This document shows positions 1 to 12,100 of a stretch of 64,000 nt of DNA, in pieces. The notes under the pieces were generated by a model. That model was not told the DNA's origin, searched no databases, and worked only from the letters and a program-made list of their open reading frames with translations. The DNA is from Symbiodinium natans (taxonomy: Eukaryota; Sar; Dinophyceae; Suessiales; Symbiodiniaceae), in NCBI GenBank assembly GCA_905221605.1, contig CAJNDS010001946.1:367736-431735 (forward strand). The letters run 5' to 3'. Every line of letters starts with the position of its first letter. Position 1 is the first letter of the stretch. A program made the translations under genes and the position numbers.

Positions 1-35
1 GCCGCATCCTTTGTAGCCTTACTGGTTGCTCCCAG

Positions 36-3000
36 GTGCAGATCTTGGGCATGTCCGTCGTGACACTCATCTTCGCGCTCCTAGGGTTTCTTTCGCCAGC
101 TCATAGGCGCGGGGCTGCTGAGTGCTTTTAGTCACGGCGCGCGATGCGCGATCGAGTGCTTTGAGTCAAAGAGCAACCGAGCAATTGGGCGTTGCAAAAT
201 GGGCACGTGCTCGATTGTCTTTGAGGGGCGGCCTGCTTCAATCGATGATGATGCTCTTCACCTTCATGGGCGTTGCCGGACTGCATGTTGCTGACTTCCG
301 CTGTACGGCCAGCTGGCACATCATCTGCTTGTATACATTTATTCTTTATTGTCCGAGGTGTTTGGTGGTTATGCCTCAGCGCAAGACTGAGCTGTGTGTT
401 CCGCAAAGAGAAGCATATCTTCGCGCAGGACTTCTGCAGTGTCTTACACTGTCTTACACGGGCCCCACGTACATGATCCCCGACTCACATCGAAGCCTCG
501 TGCAAGTGTCTTGCGCCAAGGCACGACTCTACAAGGCCATGTGAACACGGACCGGGTGACAATTTCCGGCTGAATGCGTCGGTTCCAGTGCATGCTATCG
601 ATTGCTCTGTCTCCCGCATGGCGTACTGTGCGACCGGGTTGTAGGAGTGAGCCGGAATGGTGTTTCGAACCCACGCAGTAAGTCGGTACGTCCGCTTGAC
701 ATCTTTAGCATATCGTAAAGGAAACCGTGAAGGGAGCATCGCCAGGCTGCTTCTTGAAAAGCCTTTGTCCTGCCCAGTCGAGGTGTTCAATGGGGAGGAT
801 TGGAAGACCAATACGCTGATGACTGCCATGCTTTACCCTGGGCGACCTGGCTTCCTAAGTACAGTGGCATCCTGACTGGCCATGCATGCATCTTGACCGC
901 TTATCTGTATCGGGAACCAAGTAGCCTTCACCAGGTGTGACTCGAAGATTCTTTGAGTGTACCAGTTAAACCACTTGTACTGTGCATGTAAGATGCTGCT
1001 ACACAGGGCACGCCACTTTGCATCTCGGCCTCTGAGGGTCATTTTCCTGGTCTTCTTCGTGCTCAACCTTTTCATCTGGGGGCAGAAGTCGTCCGGTGGC
1101 CAACTGAGATTGCGAGTGAAGATTGATTCGCAAAACATATGCCGCAAATCAAGCGCCCACGATTCAGAAAGCAAAGAGGGACACATCATACAACGCAGAG
1201 GGTGAATCAGCAAGCGAGCTCAGCATTCTTGGACATGCATGCTCAACACCTTTCCTTGTGTCAGCTACATACCATACACCACACCTTCCAAACAGTAGTC
1301 GTCTCCCCCTCCAAGCCTATTTAAAAGATCCGTCGGGCGCGGCCCCCCAACCCCACCCGACCCCACCCAACCCACCCCACCCACCCCACCCACCCCACCC
1401 ACCCCACCCCACCCACCCCACCCCACCCACCCCACCCACCCCACCCCACCCACCCCACCCCACCCACCCCACCCACCCCACCCCACCCAACCAACCCAAC
1501 CCAACCCAACCCAACCCAACCTACCCCGAGTCTGAGAATTTCCTGGACTGAACGTTTGGAGTTCTAGAGCTCGAGAGTTCTGAAGGTTGAAAAGCCTCGC
1601 AAAACACACGCAAACTCTTTCCTCACCTGCAACCTCGCTCCAACGGTGGCATCATTTCCTCCGCTCCCCTTATCCAGCCGACAATCAACTCAGACTACCC
1701 GAGCCTGACCCAACCTCAGCACCATACAGCGCATCGACACCTGCCCCGCCCAAGCGAACGGGACTTTCGTACCTGTGCGCGGGCAGGTCAACCGTCATTC
1801 CTTTTCAAAAGAAGGCAGTCCCTTACGCCCAGTTTCAACATACTCTAAACTTAACATAGCCGCACCTAAACCTAAGCTTGGCCGAAGCTTACCCGACCCT
1901 AACTAAACCTAACCAAACCCAGCAGCTAGCAAGCTTCAGCCCGACACCCTAAGCCCAGCAACTTTTGCCCTTGCTGAGAAGACCTGAGGAGCAGGTGAAG
2001 GGCTTAGGGTGCTGGGCTGAAGCTTGCTAGGATAGGTTAGGTTTTATGTTATGCGGTGCTGCGATGCCACACAAGCGCGTTACATTTGTGCCCGGCTATT
2101 TGCTGACTTGCCCTTCGCTGTTTTATGATGCGACTCTTTGTCTTACGACTGTGCATGATTCGCCGCGTGCATGCATGTCATATGTCAAGCAAAAATGCTG
2201 AGGGGCAGTTCCCTTCACGACAATGTTTGCGATTCTCGTCCTCTGGTTCGGCATCTCAGCCGATGGCTCAGGTTTTGCACTTCTGGAGTTGTCTCCGAGA
2301 GAGTGTCAGAATAAAAAGGGGTTGTCAGCATGACTCGTTGATCTCCTGTTGGGTGCTCCTTATCGCCTTGGAGTACTCGAAGGGAACATGAATCGAACAC
2401 AGGGCCCGATGTAGCCAATGTAGCCTGAAACAGCCTGGAACCTTTCTCAAGACTGAGGTGCCACTAGTCTTCTTGGGTTCCTATTTTGGATTCCGGCGCG
2501 AGGCAGGCCCGTGGCAAGCCACAACGCCACTAGAAGAGACAGCACGGACACCAGCATTTTGAGGCACTTCGAGGCATTGTGTTACAGACTGCACGTGATG
2601 TAGAGAATGAGCGACGGCAGCTGCCTTCATCACCAGCTTCAAGAGACATTGAGCAGACTCACGGGGATAGACATGAAGAAGAGAGGGCCTTCCTCGCTTG
2701 AGATGAACGGAGGGCTCTGCCATGCTTTGCCAATGCTCTGCCGCTTATTCGGACCAAGCCTGGGCCGGAGTACCGTGGCAGTGCCTTTGTGGCAGTGCCT
2801 TTGTGGCCCGTGCCTTTGTGGCCCGTGGCCCTTACCCGTACCCCCTAGTGGCCCCTCGTACCAGCCTTACCATCAGTTACCGTTCTTGCGCTGTTCTTGC
2901 CTCCTTGCAAGAACCTTGAAGTGCAAATGTATGGTGCTTTCAGCATCTTCTGCCTTTTGAACACCTTGGGTGTTGCAGCATCGAGTCCTTGCGTGGGAGC

Positions 3001-4581
3001 ATGCCAAAGTCCATCGCTGCTGCAGGCACGTGCCTACAGGAACTTGGCAGTGCAGCCATCGGAAACTCCTATTGTGACATCTTTGTCGACCACCTCGGCG
3101 CAGACATCGGTTGCTACGTCAGCCGAGACGTCGCAAACTGCCGAGACGCAACTGGCGAGCACAACCGCCCGCACTGTCCTGGCAGCAACGACTACCACTG
3201 TTAGCAGCACGATGCTGCCGTCTACCACCATGCCAGATGCCGCGACATCTAGCACAACCTCGTCGACTTCACTGGCACCCAGTACAACCGGCTTAACCGG
3301 CTCAACCACCGCAACCGCAGCAGCATCATCTACGACGTCTAGCGCGGCTTTGTCGACCTCAGAGGCAGCCAGCACAAGCACAGCCACATCAGCATCTATT
3401 GCCGAGAGTAGCACGTCCACCCCGCTGCCCGACGCCGCGACATCTAGCACAACTTCGTCGACTTCACTGGCACCCAGTACAACCGGCTCGACCACCGCAA
3501 CCGCAGTGGCATCAACTACGACATCTAGCACGGCTTTGTCGACCTCAGAGGCAGCCAGCACAAGCATAGCCACATCAGCATCTATTGACGAGAGTAGCAC
3601 GTCCACCCCGCTGCCCGACGCCGCGACATCTAGCACAACTTCGTCGACTTCACTGGCACCCAGTACAACCGGCTCGACCACCGCAACCGCAGTGGCATCA
3701 ACTACGACATCTAGCACGGCTTTGTCGACCTCAGAGGCAGCCAGCACAAGCATAGCCACATCAGCATCTATTGACGAGAGTAGCACGTCCACCCCGCTGC
3801 CCGACGCCGCGACATCTAGCACAACTTCGTCGACTTCACTGGCACCCAGTACAACCGGCTCGACCACCGCAACCGCAGTGGCATCAACTACGACATCTAG
3901 CACGGCTTTGTCGACCTCAGAGGCAGCCAGCACAACCGACTCAAGTTCATCGTTCAACAGCACAACTGATTCGCCTACCAGCTCATCAGCGGAAACAGCA
4001 ACCTCGACCACAGCTTCCACAACGACATCAAGCTCTGGGCTGGAGTCATCAACGAGTACCACCGGTGGACACACAGCTACCACAGAGGAGCCAACAGCTG
4101 TACCATCCGCAGCGGCTGTCACCTCCAATCCTACTGCTTCCAGCACGAGTGCGGGTGTCTCTTCAACGGGTACAACGGCGAGCGCGGCGAGCGAAGCCTC
4201 ACCCGTTCCAGAGTCACCGAAGTCCGGAGCATTCGGGGCCTTCTCGACTCCAGGATCTCCGGGCCTTCGAGGCGTGCTGATGTTCATACATGTCCTCCTG
4301 GGCGCCTTCTGGGGATGTTGAGTTCTATGAGAGCCCTTGTGAGACCTCCTCGTGTGACGCCAGCTTTGAGATTGCAGGCAAAACATGGTGCTGCGATGAA
4401 CTGAATTGCGCTTGATGGTGGTTTGCGACACAGAGATTCGCAGTTCGGGAGCAGTACAGTAGCCTCTCAGTAGCACATTACAAGTCCAGAATCTATAAAT
4501 GGTATTTCACTACCCGTCTCTACCCCCTCTTCTTTGTAAGCAGGCTATCGCGCTGCCGGTGCGCACGAATCACGTGCCAAG
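36..4581 (+). CDS. TM9SF: TM9SF/EMP70 nonaspanin, 5' exon block (partial; gene continues to 18833)
   Basis: Multi-pass membrane protein of the endosome/Golgi system (transmembrane 9 superfamily). The N-terminal luminal part lies before the window. Exons read from splice borders and family order: 36-106 (LGFLSPAHR), 226-about 282 (FTFMGVAG), 783-841 (FNGEDWKTNTL), 1037-1098 (FFVLNLFIWG), 2203-2258 (AVPFTTMFAILVLWFG), 2458-2502 (VPLVFLGSYFGFRR), 4544-4581 (PVRTNHVPR). A small exon for the loop before FNGEDWK, perhaps near 677-700, is not resolved. Phases fit across the other joins, and together the exons rebuild the conserved membrane region without gap or duplication. Six of the introns here start with GC (at 107, 842, 1099, 2259, 2503, 4582). 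The next exon in phase and family order is at 15018, more than 10 kb away. The 2503-4543 intron contains a mucin-like gene, and the 4582-15017 intron contains CFAP45. The family call is from recognised motifs, not a database search. Confidence 0.9.
1345..1530. repeat. CCCCACCCA-type minisatellite
   Basis: About 185 bp of CCACC/CCCCA units (mixed 5- and 9-bp phases) that grade at the right end into CCAACC units. The strands are open only because the unit lacks stops; the Pro/His and Gly/Trp peptides are not protein genes. It lies in the TM9SF intron 1099-2202. Confidence 0.9.
1926..2030. repeat. Inverted repeat (31-bp arms, 43-bp loop) with telomere-like flanks
   Basis: Arm 1926-1956 is the reverse complement of 2000-2030 with two adjacent mismatches. 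The loop is 1957-1999. The arms carry AAGCTT and CACCCTAAGCCC. Outside the arms, CCTAAC/CCTAAA-like repeats on the left (about 1861-1925) face TAGGTTAGGTTTTA on the right (2031-2048), extending the imperfect symmetry. It lies in a TM9SF intron. It could be a small foldback element or a cruciform-forming relic; no target duplication was found. Confidence 0.75.
2927..4321 (+). CDS. Mucin-like Ser/Thr/Ala-rich secreted or GPI-anchored protein, single exon, inside a TM9SF intron
   Basis: A 464-residue frame from ATG 2927 to TGA 4319-4321. An upstream in-frame ATG at 2897 is possible, but 2927 puts a signal-peptide-like hydrophobic stretch (FSIFCLLNTLGVAA) at the N terminus. The short mature head has two Cys (CVGAC) and ends in SLLQAR. 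The rest is almost wholly Ser/Thr/Ala/Pro, with four tandem repeats of 62-65 residues, as expected of an O-glycosylated surface or wall protein. The last 17 residues (GVLMFIHVLLGAFWGC) are hydrophobic after a Ser/Gly-rich spacer, which fits a GPI-attachment signal. The antisense frame is also open (about 480 codons) but is Val/Asp-rich shadow. No intron is needed. It sits on the host strand between TM9SF exons 2458-2502 and 4544-4581. Function is inferred from composition only. Confidence 0.7.
   Translation: MYGAFSIFCLLNTLGVAASSPCVGACQSPSLLQARAYRNLAVQPSETPIVTSLSTTSAQTSVATSAETSQTAETQLASTTARTVLAATTTTVSSTMLPSTTMPDAATSSTTSSTSLAPSTTGLTGSTTATAAASSTTSSAALSTSEAASTSTATSASIAESSTSTPLPDAATSSTTSSTSLAPSTTGSTTATAVASTTTSSTALSTSEAASTSIATSASIDESSTSTPLPDAATSSTTSSTSLAPSTTGSTTATAVASTTTSSTALSTSEAASTSIATSASIDESSTSTPLPDAATSSTTSSTSLAPSTTGSTTATAVASTTTSSTALSTSEAASTTDSSSSFNSTTDSPTSSSAETATSTTASTTTSSSGLESSTSTTGGHTATTEEPTAVPSAAAVTSNPTASSTSAGVSSTGTTASAASEASPVPESPKSGAFGAFSTPGSPGLRGVLMFIHVLLGAFWGC
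3230..3940 (+). repeat. 186-bp in-frame coding repeats of the mucin-like gene
   Basis: Repeat starts are at 3230 (195 bp, 65 codons, most diverged), 3425, 3611 and 3797. The 3425-3611 and 3611-3797 spacings are exactly 186 bp (62 codons). The fourth copy breaks off after about 140 bp. Copies 2-4 are nearly identical at DNA level, which points to recent expansion or gene conversion. Each starts with PDAATSSTTSSTSLAP. Confidence 0.95.
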
Positions 4582-5950
4582 GCTGGCTTGGCTGCGAAGC
4601 CTTCAGCCTCTCCCGAATGTGCCTGAAGCACTTTCTGTAGAATCCATGACCGCGCCGGCATCCACGCCGCACCACACCTTGGTAACCGGGGGCAGCATAA
4701 TATTGGGAGAGCTGGTGCAGGACATGTCATATCACATCCATGGACCAGATGGTGAAAGAAACCTGACTACAAACATAGCAAAATAAACCTGCCAGTTGGC
4801 CTGTGGTAGCTGGAAGAGCGAATCGCTGAAGCTGGGCTCGGGCCTTTGCCGTTGTCCCCTTTGCCCTTCACCGGGCGGACCAAAGCGAAGCCGAGAAGGG
4901 AGCTACTCGACGAAATGAATTAGAGCATATAGTTATGACATGGTTATGACGTGTAAAAGGCGGTTCAAAGCTGCCGGTAAGTCGAGTTGACCCTATGCCG
5001 CTGCAACAGTGTGCGGATGCACCTAAGGTTAAGTGGCGCCATTTGCGGGTCGGCAGCTGTCTCAGACGGTCAGCTGCTGCAGCCCTGCATGAGGGAAACC
5101 GTCAACGCACATCGCAGATCAGTGACATCGAAGCCACTGACAGCTGAGGACTTGACACGATGCCAGGCTCAACAGCTGCCCAATCAATCGGCAGCATGAG
5201 AAGCCAGTCAAATCGGTATCGCAACATGTTTCGCAATACGCTGGCAATCGAGTGCGCAAGAAAGAACCCTTTCTGTCCCTTTCTACACCAGTTTCGAGAA
5301 TAGTGAAGATGGAGAGGAACGACGGACAGAGTGCTGTATGGCAACCAAGGCACACTAAATACGAATGCGGACATCGATGAAACGCTGTTCGGCAATGCCT
5401 CTCGCTTGAAGCATCGCGGAGCGGCATCGCTTTGCTAAAAGGCTGAGCAGAGCCGTGTAGGCAAAATGAACAAGGATGCATGATGGATTCATCCGACATT
5501 GCTTGAGGCTCATAACAAGACCATGCCCAAGCCAGCAGATGGCAAGGCACGGACATAACCTAGACGTAGCTTCCATCTTAGTTTTGCTGAGCCGTCTCGA
5601 AAGCATCGCTGGCAGGAAGTCATGATCGTTGGCAAGGATACAGTCATGGTTCGAAAAAGGTATGACAGGCCGGTGATGTTTCCTTTTCGCACCTTTACAT
5701 CACTGTACGCCTGCAGAGCTGACAGCAGCAGTGCAGCAATGAAGCGGCAAGTCTGACAGACACTGACATCATCTAACGGACTCGAGAATCTTCCTGGGTC
5801 TGCGGCTGTGAGCTTGCAGTAGGCTTGTGGGTCTTGTTACTCTTGTCTGTCCGTGCACGAGCCTTCCTGCGCAGACTGCCGACCTAAGGCATCCTTTCTG
5901 AAGCACTGTTTGCGCACATTGGTGCACCCCAAAACTTTCTTTAAAGGTCA

Positions 5951-5974
5951 CCCCCCCCCCCCCCCCCCCCCCCC
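5951..5974. repeat. Poly-C tract, 24 bp
   Basis: Uninterrupted C run between TM9SF exon 4544-4581 and the first recognised CFAP45 exon. Similar C or G runs occur at 8871-8882, 40328-40342, 42327-42342, 54778-54795 and 63620-63635. The rest of 4582-6134 shows no recognisable exon; the missing N-terminal CFAP45 exons may be here. Confidence 0.95.
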
Positions 5975-6134
5975 AAAGTTGATCTCCATGCCAGGCACAA
6001 CGCGAAAGCCAGTCCAAAGGAGTCTGGGTTGTGTGCATGGCGAATAGGTGGCGGGTGCCGTTTCTGACTCTTCTAACCAGGCACCGTTCGGTAGAATGAT
6101 AAAGTATCCGTCGCCAGGGTAGTCACTTTGCAAG

Positions 6135-9100
6135 GAGCAGGCCGTTGTCATCGCGGCCTCCGAGCTCAACCGCTTGCGCCACTGGGCTGCTTTGGAATTG
6201 CCTTGCAGTGGCGTGTGCACCATGCGGCATGTCACATCATGGCACATCTATGAGCATTCATCGGTGCAAAGCTCAACCAAGGAGAGAACGCGAAGCTCTT
6301 AACCAAGGAAGAGGACGGCTCGACTTGTTAGAGGGAACGCCTTTGCTTTGTCGTGTCACAGTGCCTGCTGGGCAGAAACATGATGAATCTGGAATCTCCA
6401 TGCCTGGGTGCCCACCCCTAGCTCCCAGGAAATCGAGCAGAAGATGCGCGAGGAGGAGGTGCGGGTCTCAGGATTATAGTCTCCTGGGAGGCCCGGGCCC
6501 GCCAGGCCGTAGGCCCGTAGAGCCCGAAGGGGCCGTGGAGCCCGTAAGCCCCCGGGCTTGGGAGTTTGGTTTCTTGGTTCAGGCCTCTACGATTGGCAAT
6601 TCCCACCCTAAACCCTGAACCCGAGACCCTAAACCCGAGACCCTAAACCCTAAACCCTAAACCCTAAACCCTAAACCCTAAACCCTAAACCCTAAACCCT
6701 AAACCCTAAACCCTAAACCCTAAACCCCAAACCCTAAACCCTAAACCCTAAACCCTAAACCCTAAACCCTAAACCCTAAACCCTAAACCCTAAACCCTAA
6801 ACCCTAAACCCTAAACCCTAACCCTAAACCCTAACCCTAGTAGGAAATCAGAGGAGGGGGGCCAGAAAAGGGGGGCAGAAACACGTTTGTATGTAGCTTT
6901 GTTTGTGGTGCTTACGAATCCAGTCGCAAAGGGCCCACAATGACCATCTTTACCAGCAGGTTTTGGGTTTGATTCGGGTGTAGGGTTTAGGTCAAGGCCC
7001 CCGTAGGGCTGTTCGACAAGGACATCTTACGAGAATCGGAATTAGGTCGTCCTATACACCCTTACAAACCCTCGCAACCCTATGCTGCTACGAGGAGCCC
7101 CTAAGTGGCCCTCCAACGGCTGTAACGGCTACAACCCAACCCTCGAGCAAGGGTGTCGCCGAAACCTCACCTTTGGGGTTAGTGTTCAGGGTTTGGGGTT
7201 TAGGGTTTCGGGTTTAAGGTTTCGGGCTTAGGGTTCAGGGTTCCACAAGCCCTAGACGCTCCTCCGGCACGGGGCCCGTACAGGCCCCAGCAGAGCCCAG
7301 CGCCCGTAGGCCCATAGAGGACCCGTAGAGGGCCCGTATGCGACACTACAGACCACCGACCGTCTGAGCGGTCCACTCTCAGGCTCAACATGTGCAGACT
7401 TGGTGCCACAACGTGTTAGTGATGTGACCGAGGCCCTCGCCGAGCGCCAGGCGAAGTCCATCGCTAGAAAAGAGAAGATCCGGCACCTCGCCAGAGTAGT
7501 AACAAGGAAGGAGATGAGGGCTGAACATGTAAGGATAATTGTGGATACGCAGATCAGAGTAGGATTGCAAGATGTATCATACGACTTACAGTGAGTTCTC
7601 AGTCGAGATTCGCTGCAGGCAAATGGAGGAGGAGCGAAAAAGAAATGCCATCCAAGCTGAGACGGCCAAGGCTCGTAGCTTCCAAGTCAGACATTCTCTC
7701 TCGGATTCTCCCTCTCCGATGCTCTCTCGGATACCTCCCCGATATCTTTGGCTGCTGGAAGGATGCCCGAGGGGCCAAGGGCGGAGTGCTCGAGAGAGCA
7801 AAGCAGCTCGACCGAACTTAGCTCGGCTTCGCCGGCTTCGTGGAATGTACCTAGGGGTCTGTTGAGTCTATTGTTGCCCGGCTTTGCTGTGACAAAGCCT
7901 GCACGCTCCAAGGCAGATGCTTGATGAGGACATGGATGACGCGTCCTGTCTCAATCGTGAAACACCATCTCTGCGCTGACCTAGTGCAGATAGCTGTTCA
8001 AGCAAGACCTTCCCCAGGTGAAGCACATGAACCAGATGATGCTCTACTCCAAGATAGTGACTATTCGCGATGCTCAGATACAAGAGAAGCACCTGGGCTG
8101 TACATTCACCTAGGGCCTAGGCCTCGTACACACATCTGCGAGCATGCGCACGCGCGCACTCGCACGTCGCACCAGGATCTTACAAGTACAGCAAAGGGAT
8201 GAGGCTTGCGGCCGCCAAACAGCGTGCAGAGCTTGAAGCCCGAACATGCGAGGTGGATCCTGCTAGAGGAGCATGCGCAACGCCCTTCCCCCCGCACACA
8301 CGCGTGCGCAGGCACACGCCAACGCACACGCACAGTGCTGCTGCAACCACTGAAGCAATGGGAAGATGCACAATCCCCCGTTCCAATCTGCACGAACCCT
8401 TGCAATCAATCGAAGTTGCCAGCAGAGAGCACTAACATCATTACACAACTCAAGCCTAGCGACCGTGGTCCTGCAGTGCCAGTCAGAATCTATTGCAAGT
8501 TGCAGCACTTTCGGAATGGGCAACCAGGGTGCGCATGTGCATACCAAGCTTCAAGCCTTCGAGTTTTCCGGTGCCGTGCCGGTGCTTGGTAGTTTTGAAG
8601 CTGTAGTCAGGTTAACGTGAACTAAGGCGAATGGTGCAAGCGGAGAAGGAAGAGGAGGAGCACTGCACAAATTCCGTTTGCGCCGTAAAGCTGCCCCGAT
8701 TCCCATCTTCCAACCGCGACAAGATGCAGCTTTCGATTCTGTTTCTTATATCTGGTTCCCAGGAGCGCCACCTCGATGCGATGATGGAAATCGAGCGCCT
8801 CAAGGCCATGAACAAACCTTTGAACTTGGATTGTTTGGGCACTGAAGGCACGTCGGGGCGTGAGAGAGGTGGGGGGGGGGGGTGAGTGGCTTGAGCCAGG
8901 CATTGAAGATGTACGAAGTCCGAGAACAGGACCACCTATCTGTCTCATCTGCCTTCCTCGTGCTTCAGTTGAGCTTGCGTAGAAGAAGCTTGTTGCAGAC
9001 GCCATAGGGCTGAATAGTCCAGGGGGTTGTTGCGTCGCCATGCGATGCAGGAGCGAATGCAATCCCAACGGGCCGGTGCCAAGGTGATCATTGAACAGAT

Positions 9101-12100
9101 CAAGGACCAAGTCAAACTGCCAAAGGTGCAAATGCTCGGACTAACCGCGTGTCCTGTGAGGATCGGCAAGCGCAGCGCATGAAGGAGGAAGAGTCGCGGG
9201 ATCAGGCGCAAGAGCCAGCCCCACACCATCATGCTGTCACGTCCTCCATGCACTCGGAACCTCGCAAAGACACTGTGATGTCTACGGAGGAGCGATCTTT
9301 TGTGCTGAAGCAGATCGAGTCCCTCAAGGCTGAGGAGGTGGAGCAGCAGCACCGCGTCTTCAGCAATCAGAAATTGAACGCCGCGGCGACGTCAATAGCT
9401 TCCAGTTCGGGGCCTCAAAGGCCCTGCTTAATCTCTGCCTGATCCTTGGTCATCATGGCAAAACTTGCAACCCTTCTGAAAGTGCCCAGACATCTCGTTG
9501 TTTTCCGATGAACTTGCCCTCCGGTCCGGCGAAGAAGTGCGAGAATGTGCGAGAACCTGCTTCTATCTTCATTTTCGATGTTGATCCTCGACAACCCTCA
9601 ACAGGCCGGTAGCCCCCAAACAGGAATCCAAAAGCTTGCGGCGTCACATACTTATACACTCTGGGACGAACGCAACACCTTCATCTCGATCCAGAGACTC
9701 CAGCTCCCACCTCCCCCCCTCCCCCCTCCCCGTCCCCCCCCCCCCCCCCCCCCCCCCTCCCCCCCTCCCCCCCCCTCCGGCCCCTCCCCCCCCTCCCCCC
9801 CCTCCTACCCTCCCTCCCCCTCCCTCTCCCTCCTCCCTCCCTTTCCCCTCCCTCTCCCACGCTGTTCATTGTATTGAGCGTGATGGAGGTGTGTTCACTT
9901 CCCTACGCACTGATTGGACCGTGTGAAAAGCCAAGGCAGCAAAAGAAGCTGGCGGCTGAACGCCTTATGCAAGAGGCAAGGCCTCAATTGCTCCTGGATG
10001 TTGCTTTGCAGTGGTTAGGCATCGGTGCTGACGTTACCGATGCCATCGTACAAGTGCTAGCAGGGACTTCCTCTCAAGTTCATGTTGGCATCGAAACTTC
10101 CTGTGTGCTGGGCATTGCGTAGAGCTCGTGCTTTTTGGGGGCAGGTCAATGAAGCCAACTCTGCAGCCATGAAGATCAAAGAGGCGGCCTCCTAAGATCC
10201 CGAAAGGGGGGCAGGCAGAAAATTGCTTGAGGCGTGAGATGCGCGGTGACACAGTAGGGGGTCGTGTTCTTAGCGTGGAAGGAGGCTGCACTTGTGGACA
10301 GGTTTGAATCCCACCCGCACTTGAAGGCACAGGTATATTTCGCCGTGCAGCAGCCAAGCACCCGAAAATGAAACGCTATGCGACCCGCCTCGGCCGGGGC
10401 CTGCCACCACTGCATGGGCCCGACAAGTTTTATTGGGGCATACGGGAGGTAGTGGTCAGGGTTCACGGCTTTCGGCGAGTCTGGGGTTTAGGGTTTCTGG
10501 TTTCGGGTGTAGATGCTGTCAAAAGTAAAGAAGCAAGAATGCACTTAACAAAGGAAGCAAGATGAGGCGATGGGATGGCAAAGATGGCTCTTTAGAGAGT
10601 GGCAAGAGAGGGGGGGGGGGGTGGACGGGGAGCAATGAGTACATAAAAAGGCGGGGGTCGGGGGTTTTAGGTTTGAGGTTCGGTGGATTGCAGCAAAAGT
10701 GTTCTGGAAGGGAAGGGGAGGGGGGACACGGGGAAGTGAGGAGAGGAGCAGGCATCTGCCGCAAAAAAATGCAAGAGTACATAGAACTACGTCGGCAAGG
10801 CTGGCTCTTTAGAGAGGCGGCAGTGTCCGTGATGGAAGGGCGGGGGCGCATGAGGGGGGTGTTGGCAGAGGCACATCAAGATTCAGGTTTCCTGGGCCCG
10901 CAACCCACAGCAATAGCTTCCTGCGTCTGGGTGCCTCCCTCTCTCCTCACTGCTCTGACGAGGAACGGATGCTCGCCGAGAAGCTTGAAGAGCAGCATCC
11001 TGGCTCATGCATAGTCTATATCTCGGAGCCGAAGGTTGACAGTTTCTGGTGAAGGCTACCTAAGGCCCCAAGATGCCGGGTGAAATGCATGTCGCTTGCC
11101 TTGCCACCTGCGCCTTAAGTGAGGAAAATCATTGAGTATCAGGAGAACAAGGACGGGTGGCACACGAAATCATGAAATCAAGCCGGCCTGGACCTGCCTG
11201 CACATACCGCTTTCTCCTGTACCATCACATACTTGCCTTGCTTCCCTCCATTCCACTAGCCTTGCTCAGGAGGCGCGCGAGCGCGAGCTCGAGGCGGAAA
11301 AGTCTCGCCTCGCTGCAGACAAGGCGCGTCCAATTGGTCGCGGCATGTTGTGAAGATGTTGTGAAGAGCTTGTGAAGAGTTTGTTACTCAGTGCCGGGCT
11401 CCACATGCCGAGCATCTGGTCAGGAGAGGGAGACCGCCAGATTGAGAGCAATGTCTTAGCCCAAGCATGGAAGTGGATATGCGCACAATGCCAGACGTCC
11501 CATTCAATGCTGACCTGGATGCAGACTCGGTTCGTGACACCACTGCAGTAATCATGCAGTAGTAGTCACTGCCTGCTTCAAGGCAGGAGAAGGCCCAGGA
11601 CAAGGCAGCAGAGATGGATGCGCTGAGAGCAAAGCGTCCTTGGGCAGCACCTGGTCAAACCATCGTCAAAGATTTCGCCCTTGATTGTATGAATGTCTGC
11701 TTTGTTTCCTTGCTTTGTGCCTTGAGGAGCCATGGAGGCAGCCGAGAGGACAGCACGCCAGAAGGAGACAGCAGAAAAGCAGAAGCAGGCCTGCACACCT
11801 CGTTCGTGCTCCCTCCTTGGGCTGCGTGGGTGCTTATGTCTTGCTTTTGCATAGGACCGCATGAACGCGGATCTCAAGGAGGCCGGATTGGGGCATTCAG
11901 GTTTGCGGATTCGTGTTTTCTTACACGTCGCTAAGAACACGGAGCAGAAGGAAGTGGGTGAAACTGCGAGGCGCGCCTCCAGCAGCAGGCGGAGAAGGAG
12001 CGCCGCTTGGGTGAGCAGGCCACGTGCATCCATCCACAATGCATCTCCGCGTGGGTGGTTCATGCAATCGTTGTGGTTTTCATTGAAAGCTGCAGTAGGC

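Noticed and set aside
3034-4476. 480-codon minus frame opposite the mucin-like gene
   Set aside because: It is the Val/Asp-rich mirror of Ser/Thr/Ala codons; the plus frame has signal peptide, repeats and tail.
10290-10330. GGTTTGAATCCCACC as a tRNA T-arm
   Set aside because: No matching acceptor, D or anticodon arms upstream.
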